A stretch of 41,298 nucleotides of DNA from an uncultured Acidobacteriota bacterium (lineage in GTDB: Bacteria; Acidobacteriota; Vicinamibacteria; Fen-336), in contig CADEEV010000042.1 in NCBI GenBank assembly GCA_902826455.1, positions 1-41,298 on the forward strand, read 5' to 3'. Shown piece by piece: positions 35,127 through 41,298 of this stretch. The position numbers and the translations under genes are program-made. The notes below the pieces were generated by a model. That model worked only from the letters and a program-made list of their open reading frames with translations. It was not told the origin of the DNA and did no database searches. How positions within the stretch are numbered: position 1 is the stretch's first letter; every line of letters begins with the position of its first letter.

Positions 35127-35494
35127 AGCGCGGGAACCGGCCGCAACGGGGCGGCGAGGGGGAAGACCTCGCCTGCCGTCATCTCGAGAGTCTTGGCTTC
35201 GGGATCCTGGCCCGCAACTTCCGCACGCGGGGCGGGGAGGTCGACATCGTCGCGCGCGACGGCGCGACGACCGTGTTCGTCGAAGTGAAGGAGCGGCGCG
35301 GCGCGTCCCACGGCACGGGCGTCGAGGCGGTGACGACGGGCAAGCGGCAGCGCCTGCTCAGCGCGGCCCGGGTCTACGCCTCGCAGCACGGCCTGAGCGA
35401 CTCGCCGCTGCGCTTCGACGTCGTGGCCATCGACTGGAGCGGCGCGCAGGCGAACGTCCGCCACGATCGCGACGCCTTCGGTTTCAGCTATTGA
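35108..35494 (+). CDS. YraN family protein (UPF0102), probable CTG start
   Basis: This is a small endonuclease-fold protein of about 128 residues: GEGEDLACRHLESLGFGILARN, then the nuclease-like GEVDIVARDG and VFVEVKERR. UPF0102 proteins have the restriction-endonuclease-like core (D...E-x-K), but their cellular role is uncertain. Between cysS and the conserved GEGED there is no in-frame ATG, GTG or TTG. CTG at 35108, inside the 3' end of cysS, is the only NTG near the expected position, with AAGGGA (35097-35102) 5 nt upstream. The start is therefore uncertain but CTG is favoured. Confidence 0.82.
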   Translation: MAPGPLERGNRPQRGGEGEDLACRHLESLGFGILARNFRTRGGEVDIVARDGATTVFVEVKERRGASHGTGVEAVTTGKRQRLLSAARVYASQHGLSDSPLRFDVVAIDWSGAQANVRHDRDAFGFSY

Positions 35495-35498
35495 GGAT

Positions 35499-35573
35499 TG
35501 GAGCGGGAAACGGGATTCGAACCCGCGACATCGACCTTGGCAAGGTCGCACTCTACCACTGAGCTATTCCCGC
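35499..35573 (-). tRNA. tRNA-Gly (anticodon GCC)
   Basis: The minus strand folds as a cloverleaf. The acceptor is GCGGGAA/TTCCCGC with discriminator T, and an encoded CCA lies at 35501-35499. The D arm contains AGCTCAGTGGTAGAGT. The anticodon stem GCGACCT/AGGTCGA region presents the loop with GCC. The T arm is GCGGGTTCGAATCCCGT. Confidence 0.95.
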
Positions 35574-35600
35574 CCGAGCGACAGGCAGCCGACGCAACGA

Positions 35601-35629
35601 ATACTAACGGTCGAGGCGTGATCCGTCAA
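35601..35629 (-). promoter_or_regulatory. Sigma70-type promoter of tRNA-Gly
   Basis: On the minus strand TTGACG (35629-35624) and TAGTAT (35606-35601) are separated by 17 nt, placing +1 about 20 nt before the tRNA. Confidence 0.7.
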
Positions 35630-35642
35630 CCATCGCGCCGCC

Positions 35643-35671
35643 TTGATACCCTTCGTCGAGTCCTCTATATT
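35643..35671 (+). promoter_or_regulatory. Sigma70-type promoter of tRNA-Cys
   Basis: TTGATA (35643-35648) and TATATT (35666-35671) are separated by 17 nt. The predicted start near 35678 is only about 5 nt before the mature tRNA. It is back-to-back with the tRNA-Gly promoter. Confidence 0.72.
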
Positions 35672-35682
35672 GCTCGTTCGGC

Positions 35683-35758
35683 GGTGGCGTAGCCAAGTGG
35701 TTAAGGCGGAGGTCTGCAAAACCTCTACTCAGCGGTTCAAATCCGCTCGCCACCTCCA
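35683..35758 (+). tRNA. tRNA-Cys (anticodon GCA)
   Basis: The acceptor is GGTGGCG/CGCCACC, discriminator T, with CCA encoded at 35756-35758. The D arm is GCCAAGTGGTTAAGGC. The anticodon stem GAGGT/ACCTC holds the loop CTGCAAA with anticodon GCA. The T arm is AGCGGTTCAAATCCGCT. The opposing amidohydrolase gene ends 3 nt beyond the CCA, so the two transcripts converge. Confidence 0.96.
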
Positions 35759-35760
35759 AC

Positions 35761-37071
35761 TTACTTTCCCCCCAGCAGATAGTCGACGGCCAGGTTGGAG
35801 AGGGCCCGCACGCCCACGGGCAGCGCGCTTTCGTCGGCGAAGAAGCGCGGGGAATGGTTGGGTGCCGCGATCTTCGGGTCGGTGCCCTTGGGCGTGATGC
35901 CGAGGAAGAAGAAGACCCCGGGCACACGCTTCTGGTACACCGCGAAGTCCTCGGCGGTCGTCGTGACGCGGCCGTTCGGGAACCACTTGTCGGCGCCGGC
36001 GACGCGCTTCAGCGTCGGGCCCATGCGCTGAGTGAGGGCCGGATCGTTGTAGGTGACGGGGTTGCCGGTCTCGATCGTGACCTTCGCGGTCGCGCCGGCC
36101 GACGCGGCGATGTTCTCGGCCGTGCGCTTGATGCGCGCGTGGATCTCGTCGCGCATCCCGGGGTCGAAGGTGCGGATGGTGCCGACCATCCTCACGTCCT
36201 CCGGGATGATGTTGTAGCGGTTGCCGCCCTGGATCAGGCCGATCGTGACGATCGCGGGACCGACGGTGAGGTCTTCCTGGCGGCTAACGATCGTTTGCAG
36301 GCCCAGCACGATCTGCGACGAGATGACGATGGGATCGATCCCGGACCAGGGCAGGGCCCCGTGGGTCTGGCGCCCCTTCACTTCGATCGTGAGGACGTCG
36401 GCCGCGGCCATGATGCCCTCCGGCTTGTAGACGATCGCTCCGGCCTCGTACGGGAACACGTGGAGGCCGAACACCGCGTCCACCTTCGGGTCCTCGAGTG
36501 CGCCTTCGTCCACCATCACGCTGGCGCCGCCCGTCTCTCCGTCCTGGACGCCCTCTTCGCTAGGCTGGAAGAGGAACTTGACCGTGCCGGGAAGCGCCGC
36601 GCGCATGCCCGCGAGGACTTCGGCCACTCCCATCAGGATCGCCGTATGGTTGTCGTGGCCGCAGGCGTGCATGACGCCGACGTCACGGCCGTTCCACGTG
36701 CCGCGTGCCTTCGACCTGAACGGCACGTCCACCTCTTCCACGACCGGCAGCGCATCCATGTCCGCTCGCAGAGCGACGACCGGGCCGGGCCTCCCGCCCT
36801 TCAAGACCCCGACGACGCCGGTGTGGGCGACCCCCGTCCGGACCTCGAGGCCGAGCGTTCTCAGGTGAGCAGCGACGAGCGCAGCCGTGCGGACTTCCTG
36901 GTTCCCGAGCTCCGGGTGCTCGTGGATGTCCCGGCGCCAACCGACCACCTTGGGGAGGACCTCGGCCGTCCTGCGGTCGATCTGGTCGTACAGGGCCTTG
37001 CCGGGAGGCGGCGTGGCCGCCATCACGGAGGGCGGGCACGCCAGGACCAGCGCCAGCAGGGCTCTTTTCAT
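35761..37071 (-). CDS. Secreted M20D-family amidohydrolase/aminoacylase
   Basis: This 436-residue protein has a signal peptide (MKRALLALVLACPPSVMA, cleavage after MAA or close by). An M20D metallo-hydrolase follows: GWRRDIHEHPELGNQE, VALRADMDALPV, VMHACGHDNH (metal ligands), FQPSEE and TTTAEDFAVYQ near the C-terminus. M20D enzymes cleave N-acyl amino acids, hippurate-like amides or indole-3-acetyl conjugates; here it acts in the periplasm or outside. TAGACT ends 7 nt before the ATG. A longer in-frame start at 37173 would bury the signal peptide and is rejected. Confidence 0.92.
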   Translation of the reverse strand: MKRALLALVLACPPSVMAATPPPGKALYDQIDRRTAEVLPKVVGWRRDIHEHPELGNQEVRTAALVAAHLRTLGLEVRTGVAHTGVVGVLKGGRPGPVVALRADMDALPVVEEVDVPFRSKARGTWNGRDVGVMHACGHDNHTAILMGVAEVLAGMRAALPGTVKFLFQPSEEGVQDGETGGASVMVDEGALEDPKVDAVFGLHVFPYEAGAIVYKPEGIMAAADVLTIEVKGRQTHGALPWSGIDPIVISSQIVLGLQTIVSRQEDLTVGPAIVTIGLIQGGNRYNIIPEDVRMVGTIRTFDPGMRDEIHARIKRTAENIAASAGATAKVTIETGNPVTYNDPALTQRMGPTLKRVAGADKWFPNGRVTTTAEDFAVYQKRVPGVFFFLGITPKGTDPKIAAPNHSPRFFADESALPVGVRALSNLAVDYLLGGK

Positions 37072-37078
37072 GCGCGAG

Positions 37079-37084
37079 AGTCTA
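37079..37084 (-). promoter_or_regulatory. -10 element of the M20D gene (leaderless-type)
   Basis: TAGACT on the minus strand ends 7 nt before the ATG at 37071, so the predicted +1 falls on or next to the start codon. No clear -35 is visible. Confidence 0.45.
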
Positions 37085-37241
37085 CAACGTCCTCGCTGGA
37101 GGACGATTCTTTCGCGATGCGTCTGCGAAACGACCGGGCAGGTCCGTTGTTTCGCGATTCGAATGCGTGGCATCCTTTCTGCTACGGCTTGCTGGCGGGG
37201 AGGCGGCGCCCGCGTCCGGTTCGGCCGCCAAGGAGATCTCG

Positions 37242-37928
37242 ATGCGAAGAGTGACCGGCGTGCTGACGCTGTTGACGCTGACGGCCGTTCCCGTCGTGAG
37301 CGAGGCCAGCAGCCTGGACATCAGGTTCGGCGCCTTCTTCCCGCGCACGGAGAGCAACCTGTTCGTCGACGACGCCGACCTCTACGTGAAGGACGGCAAG
37401 ACCCTCGAGAAGAGCGACTGGGTCGGCTTCGCGGGCGGGGCACAGTTCAACGTCGAGGTGGCGCCCTTCGCGGAGCTCGGGTTCAGCATCGACGGCTACT
37501 CGCGCACCCTCGACACGTCGTATCGCGACTTCGTGTCCGAGAGCGACCGTGAGATCTTTCAGACCCTGCGCCTGACCACCGTTCCGGTCGGCGTGCAGCT
37601 CCGCCTCGGACCCACGGAGCGCGGCAAGATCTCGCCCTACGTGGCCGTCGGAGGCGATGCGATCTTCTACAAGTACGAGGAGTTCGGCGACTTCGTCGAC
37701 TTCGACGTCGCGAGCCACCCGATCGTCTCCGACGCCTTCGTCTCCGAGGGCGTCGCCTGGGGCGTCCACGCCGCCGGCGGCCTGCGCGTGCCGATCAGCC
37801 ACGACTTCAGCGTCAACGGCGAGGTCAAGTACCAGTGGGCGAAGGACGACATGCCCGACGATTTCGCTGGCAACGAGATCGATCTCAGCGGCTTCACCGC
37901 CACGCTGGGCGTGAACCTCCGCTTCTGA
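37242..37928 (+). CDS. Outer membrane beta-barrel protein
   Basis: This 228-residue protein has a signal peptide (MRRVTGVLTLLTLTAVPVVSEAS). Alternating hydrophobic strands follow: LDIRFGAFFPRTE, FAGGAQFNVEVAP, VPVGVQLRLGP, YVAVGGDAIFY, AAGGLRVPIS. The C-terminal strand FTATLGVNLRF ends in Phe, the usual BAM signal. It fits an 8-strand OmpW/OprG-like or 'outer membrane beta-barrel' family barrel. AAGGAG at 37230-37235, 6 nt before ATG 37242, fixes the start. The ligand or role is unknown. Confidence 0.85.
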   Translation: MRRVTGVLTLLTLTAVPVVSEASSLDIRFGAFFPRTESNLFVDDADLYVKDGKTLEKSDWVGFAGGAQFNVEVAPFAELGFSIDGYSRTLDTSYRDFVSESDREIFQTLRLTTVPVGVQLRLGPTERGKISPYVAVGGDAIFYKYEEFGDFVDFDVASHPIVSDAFVSEGVAWGVHAAGGLRVPISHDFSVNGEVKYQWAKDDMPDDFAGNEIDLSGFTATLGVNLRF

Positions 37929-37935
37929 CCGGGGA

Positions 37936-37966
37936 CGGCCCCGCGGGCTTCAGGCTCGCGGGGCCG
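37936..37966 (+). terminator. Strong GC-rich hairpin after the outer membrane protein gene
   Basis: CGGCCCCGCG (37936-37945) pairs perfectly with CGCGGGGCCG (37957-37966) around an 11-nt loop, 8 nt past the stop codon at 37928. There is no T-tract, so it is an atypical intrinsic terminator or a 3' stabilising hairpin. Confidence 0.5.
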
Positions 37967-37988
37967 CCGCTCGCGCCCGGGCCCGGGA

Positions 37989-37994
37989 TAAGAT
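37989..37994 (+). promoter_or_regulatory. Candidate -10 element of the VTT gene
   Basis: TAAGAT follows the hairpin and lies 35 nt before the ATG at 38030. No -35 is recognisable. Confidence 0.35.
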
Positions 37995-38029
37995 GACCGT
38001 CTGGCCCGGATGAAAGACTCCCCGCGACG

Positions 38030-38662
38030 ATGCATCGGCTGATCGTCTGGATCCAGGAGGTCGCGGTTCCCCTTCTCGGCGCCCCGGGAGTTTTCCTCGC
38101 CGCATTCCTGGATTCGTCCTTCCTCAGCCTCCCCGAGATCAACGACCTGTTGGTGGTGACGTCGGCGGCCTCGAGCCCCCAGAAGGGCTGGCTGTTCGCC
38201 CTGATGGCGACCCTGGGCTCGGTCGCGGGCTGCTCCGTGCTGTGGTGGATCGGGTGGAAGGGGGAGGAGGGCCTTCTCGAACGCCGCTTCGGTGTCCACC
38301 GCGTGACGCAGGCCCGGGAGGCCTTCCATCGCTGGGACTTCCTGGCGCTCGCCGTGCCCGCGCTGTTGCCTCCTCCGATGCCGTTCAAGATCTTCGTGAT
38401 CTCCGCTGGGGTGTTCGGGTTTCCCTTCCGGAAGTTCGTCGTCACGCTCCTGATCGCGCGAGGCCTTCGCTACGCCATCTGGGTCGCGGTGGGCATCTGG
38501 TACGGCGATCGAGCCATGCAGGTCTTCAAGAACGTGGACGAGTGGACCGGCCTGCACCTGCCCTGGATCCTGGCCTTCGCGCTGGCCGCCGCCGCAGCCT
38601 TCCTGGTCTACCGCTTCTTCCGCAAGAGGCGCCAGGAGGCGAGGCCTGGTCTGCTATCATGA
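38030..38662 (+). CDS. VTT/DedA-type membrane protein (YqaA-like)
   Basis: This 210-residue protein has about five hydrophobic segments, including the re-entrant-loop signatures FLDSSFLSLPEINDLLVV and LLPPPMPFKIFVISAGVFGF, the latter containing the family Pro/Phe-rich loop. It ends in a basic tail (RFFRKRRQ). VTT/DedA proteins act as lipid scramblases or flippases or in membrane homeostasis. Its last codons contain the promoter of the S41 peptidase gene. Confidence 0.88.
   Translation: MHRLIVWIQEVAVPLLGAPGVFLAAFLDSSFLSLPEINDLLVVTSAASSPQKGWLFALMATLGSVAGCSVLWWIGWKGEEGLLERRFGVHRVTQAREAFHRWDFLALAVPALLPPPMPFKIFVISAGVFGFPFRKFVVTLLIARGLRYAIWVAVGIWYGDRAMQVFKNVDEWTGLHLPWILAFALAAAAAFLVYRFFRKRRQEARPGLLS
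38652..38660 (+). promoter_or_regulatory. Extended -10 promoter of the S41 peptidase gene
   Basis: TGCTATCAT (hexamer 38655-38660) is a good extended -10. It overlaps the upstream candidate ATG at 38659 and ends 7 nt before the second in-frame ATG at 38668, so a transcript from it would start at that second ATG. Confidence 0.5.
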
Positions 38663-38667
38663 ATTTC

Positions 38668-40377
38668 ATGAAGCGTTCCCGACTCGCGACGCTGTGCGTG
38701 ATGATGCTCGCCGTGTCGACCGTGGCCGGCGGCCTCTTCGGAGGCCGCGTGCTGGCCGGCGGCAACCGTCTCTCCGAGCAGCTGCGCCTCTACACCGCCA
38801 TGGTCGGCGTCGTCGAGGACCAGTACGTGGACGAAGTGAAGTCGGATCGCCTCGTCGCAGCGTCGATCCGCGAGATGCTACGCAACCTCGACCCGCACTC
38901 GAACTTCCTCGAGACGAAGGAGTACTCGACGCTGCAGGAGCGCCAGAAAGGCTCCTACTACGGCCTCGGCATCACGGTGCAGGCGGTCGACGGCAACATC
39001 ACGGTCGTGTCGCCCTTCGAAGGCACGCCGGCGCATCGCCTCGGGATCCGGGCCGGCGACGTGATCAGCCGGATCGGGGAAGAGGACGCGCGCGGCATGA
39101 CGATCGACGATGCGGTGAAGCGGCTGCGCGGCCCCAAGGGGACGCCTGTCCAGATCACGATCGTGCGCCAGGGCTACGACACGCCGCTCGAGTTCACGGT
39201 GGTGCGCGACGAGATCCCGCTGCACTCGGTGCCGTACTACTTCATGGCGACGCCCGCGACCGGTTACGTGAGGCTCACGGACTTCAACGAGACCTCGGCG
39301 TGCCGCCCGAACGACGGTCCCGAGTGCGAGAAGGAGCTCGAGAAGGCCTTCAAGAAGCTCAAGGAGCAGGGCGCCACGTCCTACATCCTCGACATCCGCG
39401 ACAATCCCGGCGGACTGCTCGACCAGGCCTTCGCGGTCTCGAACCTGTTCCTCAAGAAGGGCCAGCTCGTCGTCTACACCCGCGGCCGCAACAAGCGCGA
39501 CGAGTCCAACTACATCACCGAGGAAGAGAGCCCCTACGTGAGCGTGCCGCTCGTAGTGCTGACCTCGCGTCACAGCGCGAGCGCGTCGGAGATCGTGGCG
39601 GGCGCACTGCAGGATCACGATCGCGCCATCACCGTGGGCGAGACCACGTTCGGCAAGGGCCTGGTCCAGACGATCATGCCGCTGCGCAACGTCCGCGGCT
39701 ACGCCCTGGCCCTGACGACCGGGCGCTACTACACGCCGTCGGGCCGGTCCATCCAGCGCGACTACGGATCGACGGCCCTCGAGGACTACTTTGCGCCGCG
39801 CCATCGCAAGCCGTGCGAGCAGGGCGTCGGCGCCCCCAAGCTGACGGACGCGGGCCGCAAGGTGTACGGCGGCGACGGCATCACCCCCGACTACTGCGTC
39901 GAGGCTCCCGAAGCGTCCAAGTTCGTCTCTCACCTGATCGCCCGCCAGGCCTTCGTCGGGTTCTCCGGCAACTACTCGGCCGCGGAGAGCACAGGCGTCG
40001 CGAAGATCTCGGGCACCGGCTCCCGCTCCGAGGTGCTCTCGAAGAAGGTCAAGCTCGTGGACCGCGGCTTCAAGGCGAACGACCAGGTCTTCGCCGACTT
40101 CCGCGACTACCTCGCGGCGCGCAAGATCCGTTTCACCGACGCGGATCTCACCGCGAACCGCCAGGAGATCGGCCGCGAGATCGAGGAAGAGATCCTGCGA
40201 CAGGCCTTCGGCGAGGGCGAGGCGCGCCGGCGCATCATGGCGTGGGATCCCCAGGTCCAGAAAGCGCTCGAGGTGGTCGGCAAGGCCGAGATCCTCCTGA
40301 AGGATCCCCAGCGCGCCATCGCAGAGCGCGATCGGGAGGGCGACACCCGCGTAGCGTCTTCCTCCCAGCCGCGCTAA
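38668..40377 (+). CDS. C-terminal processing peptidase, S41 family (CtpA/Prc-like)
   Basis: This roughly 569-residue exported serine protease has a signal sequence (MKRSRLATLCVMM...VLAGG). A PDZ domain lies near residues 90-180 (YYGLGITVQAVDG, GIRAGDVISRIGEED). The S41 core has DIRDNPGGLLDQAF, the nucleophile in TSRHSASASEIVAGALQDH, and the catalytic Lys in TTFGKGLVQ. CTPs trim or degrade periplasmic proteins. A roughly 150-residue C-terminal extension follows YYTPSGRSIQ. An ATG at 38659 is also in frame, but it lies within the promoter -10 box, so 38668 is preferred. Confidence 0.93.
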   Translation: MKRSRLATLCVMMLAVSTVAGGLFGGRVLAGGNRLSEQLRLYTAMVGVVEDQYVDEVKSDRLVAASIREMLRNLDPHSNFLETKEYSTLQERQKGSYYGLGITVQAVDGNITVVSPFEGTPAHRLGIRAGDVISRIGEEDARGMTIDDAVKRLRGPKGTPVQITIVRQGYDTPLEFTVVRDEIPLHSVPYYFMATPATGYVRLTDFNETSACRPNDGPECEKELEKAFKKLKEQGATSYILDIRDNPGGLLDQAFAVSNLFLKKGQLVVYTRGRNKRDESNYITEEESPYVSVPLVVLTSRHSASASEIVAGALQDHDRAITVGETTFGKGLVQTIMPLRNVRGYALALTTGRYYTPSGRSIQRDYGSTALEDYFAPRHRKPCEQGVGAPKLTDAGRKVYGGDGITPDYCVEAPEASKFVSHLIARQAFVGFSGNYSAAESTGVAKISGTGSRSEVLSKKVKLVDRGFKANDQVFADFRDYLAARKIRFTDADLTANRQEIGREIEEEILRQAFGEGEARRRIMAWDPQVQKALEVVGKAEILLKDPQRAIAERDREGDTRVASSSQPR

Positions 40378-40406
40378 GCTTCGCCGACTCTTCCAGGGGG
40401 CTGACC

Positions 40407-41144
40407 ATGTTTTCCCGCATCGGCCGCTTCTTCAAGGCCATCGTGAACGCCGTCCTCGGCGAAGCCGAGGGCCAGATTCCGGTCTCGATGCTCGAGGAAT
40501 CCGTCCGCGAGATGCTCGAGAGCCTGCGTGCGCTGCGGGAGGCCGCTGCCACCACGATCGCCTTCGAGACGCGCGCGAAGCGCGACCTCGACGCCCAGAA
40601 CCAGCGCGTCAAGGGGCTCCAGAGCCAGGCCGAGGAGGCCCTGAAGGCCGGCAACGAGAAGCTGGCGCGCCGCGCCCTGCAGCTCCAGATGGAGGCCAAG
40701 GGGACCCGCGATCTCGCCGAGCAGACCTACAAGGCGGCGAAGCTGCGGGCCGACAACGCCCGGGTCAAGCTCAAGGTCGAGGAGGAGCGGGTCCAGGGCA
40801 AGATCCGCAAGCTGGGCGAGCTCAAGGCCATCAGCGAGATGAACCAGGCCCAGGCGAAGATGCAGTCGATCACCGACGAGTACAACATCGACGGGGCCGT
40901 GAACGTCTTCGACAAGACCGCCGGGAAGATCCAGGAGCACGCGGACAAGCTCTCGGCCATGGACACGATCGCCGTGTCGGAAGGGGCGGAGCTCGACCGG
41001 CAGCTGGCCCAGATCAGCCAGAAGACCGAGGTCGACGCGGCCCTCGACGCCCTCAAGGCCAAGCTGGCCGGTGGCGTGAGTGCCGAGCCCGACTCCCCGG
41101 CCAAGGCCAAGGAAAAGATCTCTTCGGCCTTCGACGAGAAGTAG
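40407..41144 (+). CDS. PspA/IM30 family membrane-stress protein
   Basis: This 245-residue, almost wholly helical protein has an amphipathic N-terminus (FSRIGRFFKAIVNAVL) followed by long coiled-coil segments (LEESVREMLESLRALREAAA, ALQLQMEAKGTRDLAEQTYKAA). This is the ESCRT-III-like PspA/Vipp1 fold that polymerises on damaged inner membranes. No pspF, pspB or pspC is linked. An AGGGGG ribosome-binding site precedes the ATG. It follows the S41 peptidase by 29 nt and may share its transcript. Confidence 0.88.
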   Translation: MFSRIGRFFKAIVNAVLGEAEGQIPVSMLEESVREMLESLRALREAAATTIAFETRAKRDLDAQNQRVKGLQSQAEEALKAGNEKLARRALQLQMEAKGTRDLAEQTYKAAKLRADNARVKLKVEEERVQGKIRKLGELKAISEMNQAQAKMQSITDEYNIDGAVNVFDKTAGKIQEHADKLSAMDTIAVSEGAELDRQLAQISQKTEVDAALDALKAKLAGGVSAEPDSPAKAKEKISSAFDEK

Positions 41145-41178
41145 CCCGAAAAAAGTCGTCGAATCCCCGGAAGCGCGC

Positions 41179-41184
41179 TAAAAT
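41179..41184 (+). promoter_or_regulatory. -10 element of uvrA (leaderless-type)
   Basis: TAAAAT ends exactly 9 nt before the uvrA ATG at 41194. No -35 of note is seen, and no SOS box is visible in the 49 nt upstream of the start. Confidence 0.5.
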
Positions 41185-41193
41185 CGGGGGTTC

Positions 41194-41298
41194 ATGCCCG
41201 ACTGGATCGCCGCGCGGGGCGTCCGCGTCCACAACCTGAAGAACGTCGACGTCGACATCCCGACGCGCCAGCTCGTCGTGGTGACGGGCGTCTCGGGT
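41194..41298 (+). CDS. uvrA: Excinuclease ABC subunit A, partial (N-terminus only)
   Basis: Thirty-five codons are visible. [20 protein letters not shown] leads into LVVVTGVSG, the beginning of the first Walker A of UvrA. The pattern 'RGA.THNLKN.D.DIP...L.V.TG.SG' is characteristic of UvrA and distinguishes it from other ABC ATPases. UvrA recognises DNA damage in nucleotide-excision repair. The gene runs off the window edge. Confidence 0.9.
   Translation, partial: MPDWIAARGVRVHNLKNVDVDIPTRQLVVVTGVSG

Noticed and set aside
35498-35692. Small ORF across the tRNA-Gly region
   Set aside because: It overlaps the tRNA and its promoter and has no coding features.
37167-37241. Longer start for the outer membrane barrel protein
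   Set aside because: ATG 37242 is preceded by AAGGAG at good spacing and begins a proper signal peptide; the extension would spoil it.

Overview
This is a 41.3 kb stretch of high-G+C bacterial chromosome, roughly 70% G+C by eye, with almost no intergenic space. It holds 39 protein genes (two cut by the window edges) and two tRNA genes. I see no mobile element, CRISPR array, phage gene or rRNA. A secreted peptidase and a beta-barrel outer membrane protein indicate a Gram-negative envelope. DUF1844, DUF4388/PATAN, Yip1 and DUF2752 proteins, together with a receiver protein ending in a conserved helix, suggest Acidobacteriota or a neighbouring deltaproteobacterial-type lineage. The taxonomy is inference.

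Layout. 1-870 (minus): gatC and the start of gatA, for tRNA-dependent amidation. 935-2055 (plus): two small membrane proteins (Yip1, DUF2752). 2096-12468: a glycan locus in two facing operons. The plus operon encodes a GT2, a GT4, an SDR epimerase and a GT-C-like membrane protein. The minus operon encodes a UPF0104/LPG-synthase-like membrane protein, a GT4, a polysaccharide deacetylase, a stand-alone Lon substrate-binding domain and a Wzx/MATE-type flippase. The operons meet at 7123-7126, where both stop codons lie in one CTAG. A hexapeptide acyltransferase follows at 12518. 13269-15297: a two-subunit B12 acyl-CoA mutase whose specificity residues match isobutyryl-CoA mutase, not methylmalonyl-CoA mutase. 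15378-17096: a receiver domain joined by a roughly 400-residue Pro/Glu/Ala linker to a short C-terminal helix resembling PopZ. 17107-24031: valS, nadC, birA, coaX, an unknown gene and a TrmA/RlmD-type methyltransferase. 24106-26436: comEC. 26518-30140: DUF1844, a TPR/zinc-ribbon membrane protein, and a DUF4388 protein with a pseudopilin-like tail. 30159: ribF. 31128-33715: a STAS / HATPase / GAF-SpoIIE phosphatase partner-switching module. 33723-35758: cysS, yraN, tRNA-Gly(GCC) and tRNA-Cys(GCA). 35761-41298: M20D amidohydrolase, outer membrane barrel, VTT/DedA protein, S41 peptidase, PspA and the start of uvrA.

Most of this is ordinary housekeeping and envelope biology. Three things stand out. 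(1) Gene expression signals: at least ten junctions share an NTGA stop-start overlap, covering all four NTG starts. Three genes (flippase, valS, yraN) appear to need a CTG start. Many stand-alone genes have a TANNNT hexamer 7-9 nt before the start codon, five of them at exactly 9 nt, as expected for leaderless transcripts. (2) The receiver/PED-linker/PopZ-like protein is a candidate phosphorylation-controlled scaffold or condensate protein. (3) The mutase carries the Phe/Gln pair of isobutyryl-CoA mutase. Functions are assigned from recognisable motifs; no database search was run.
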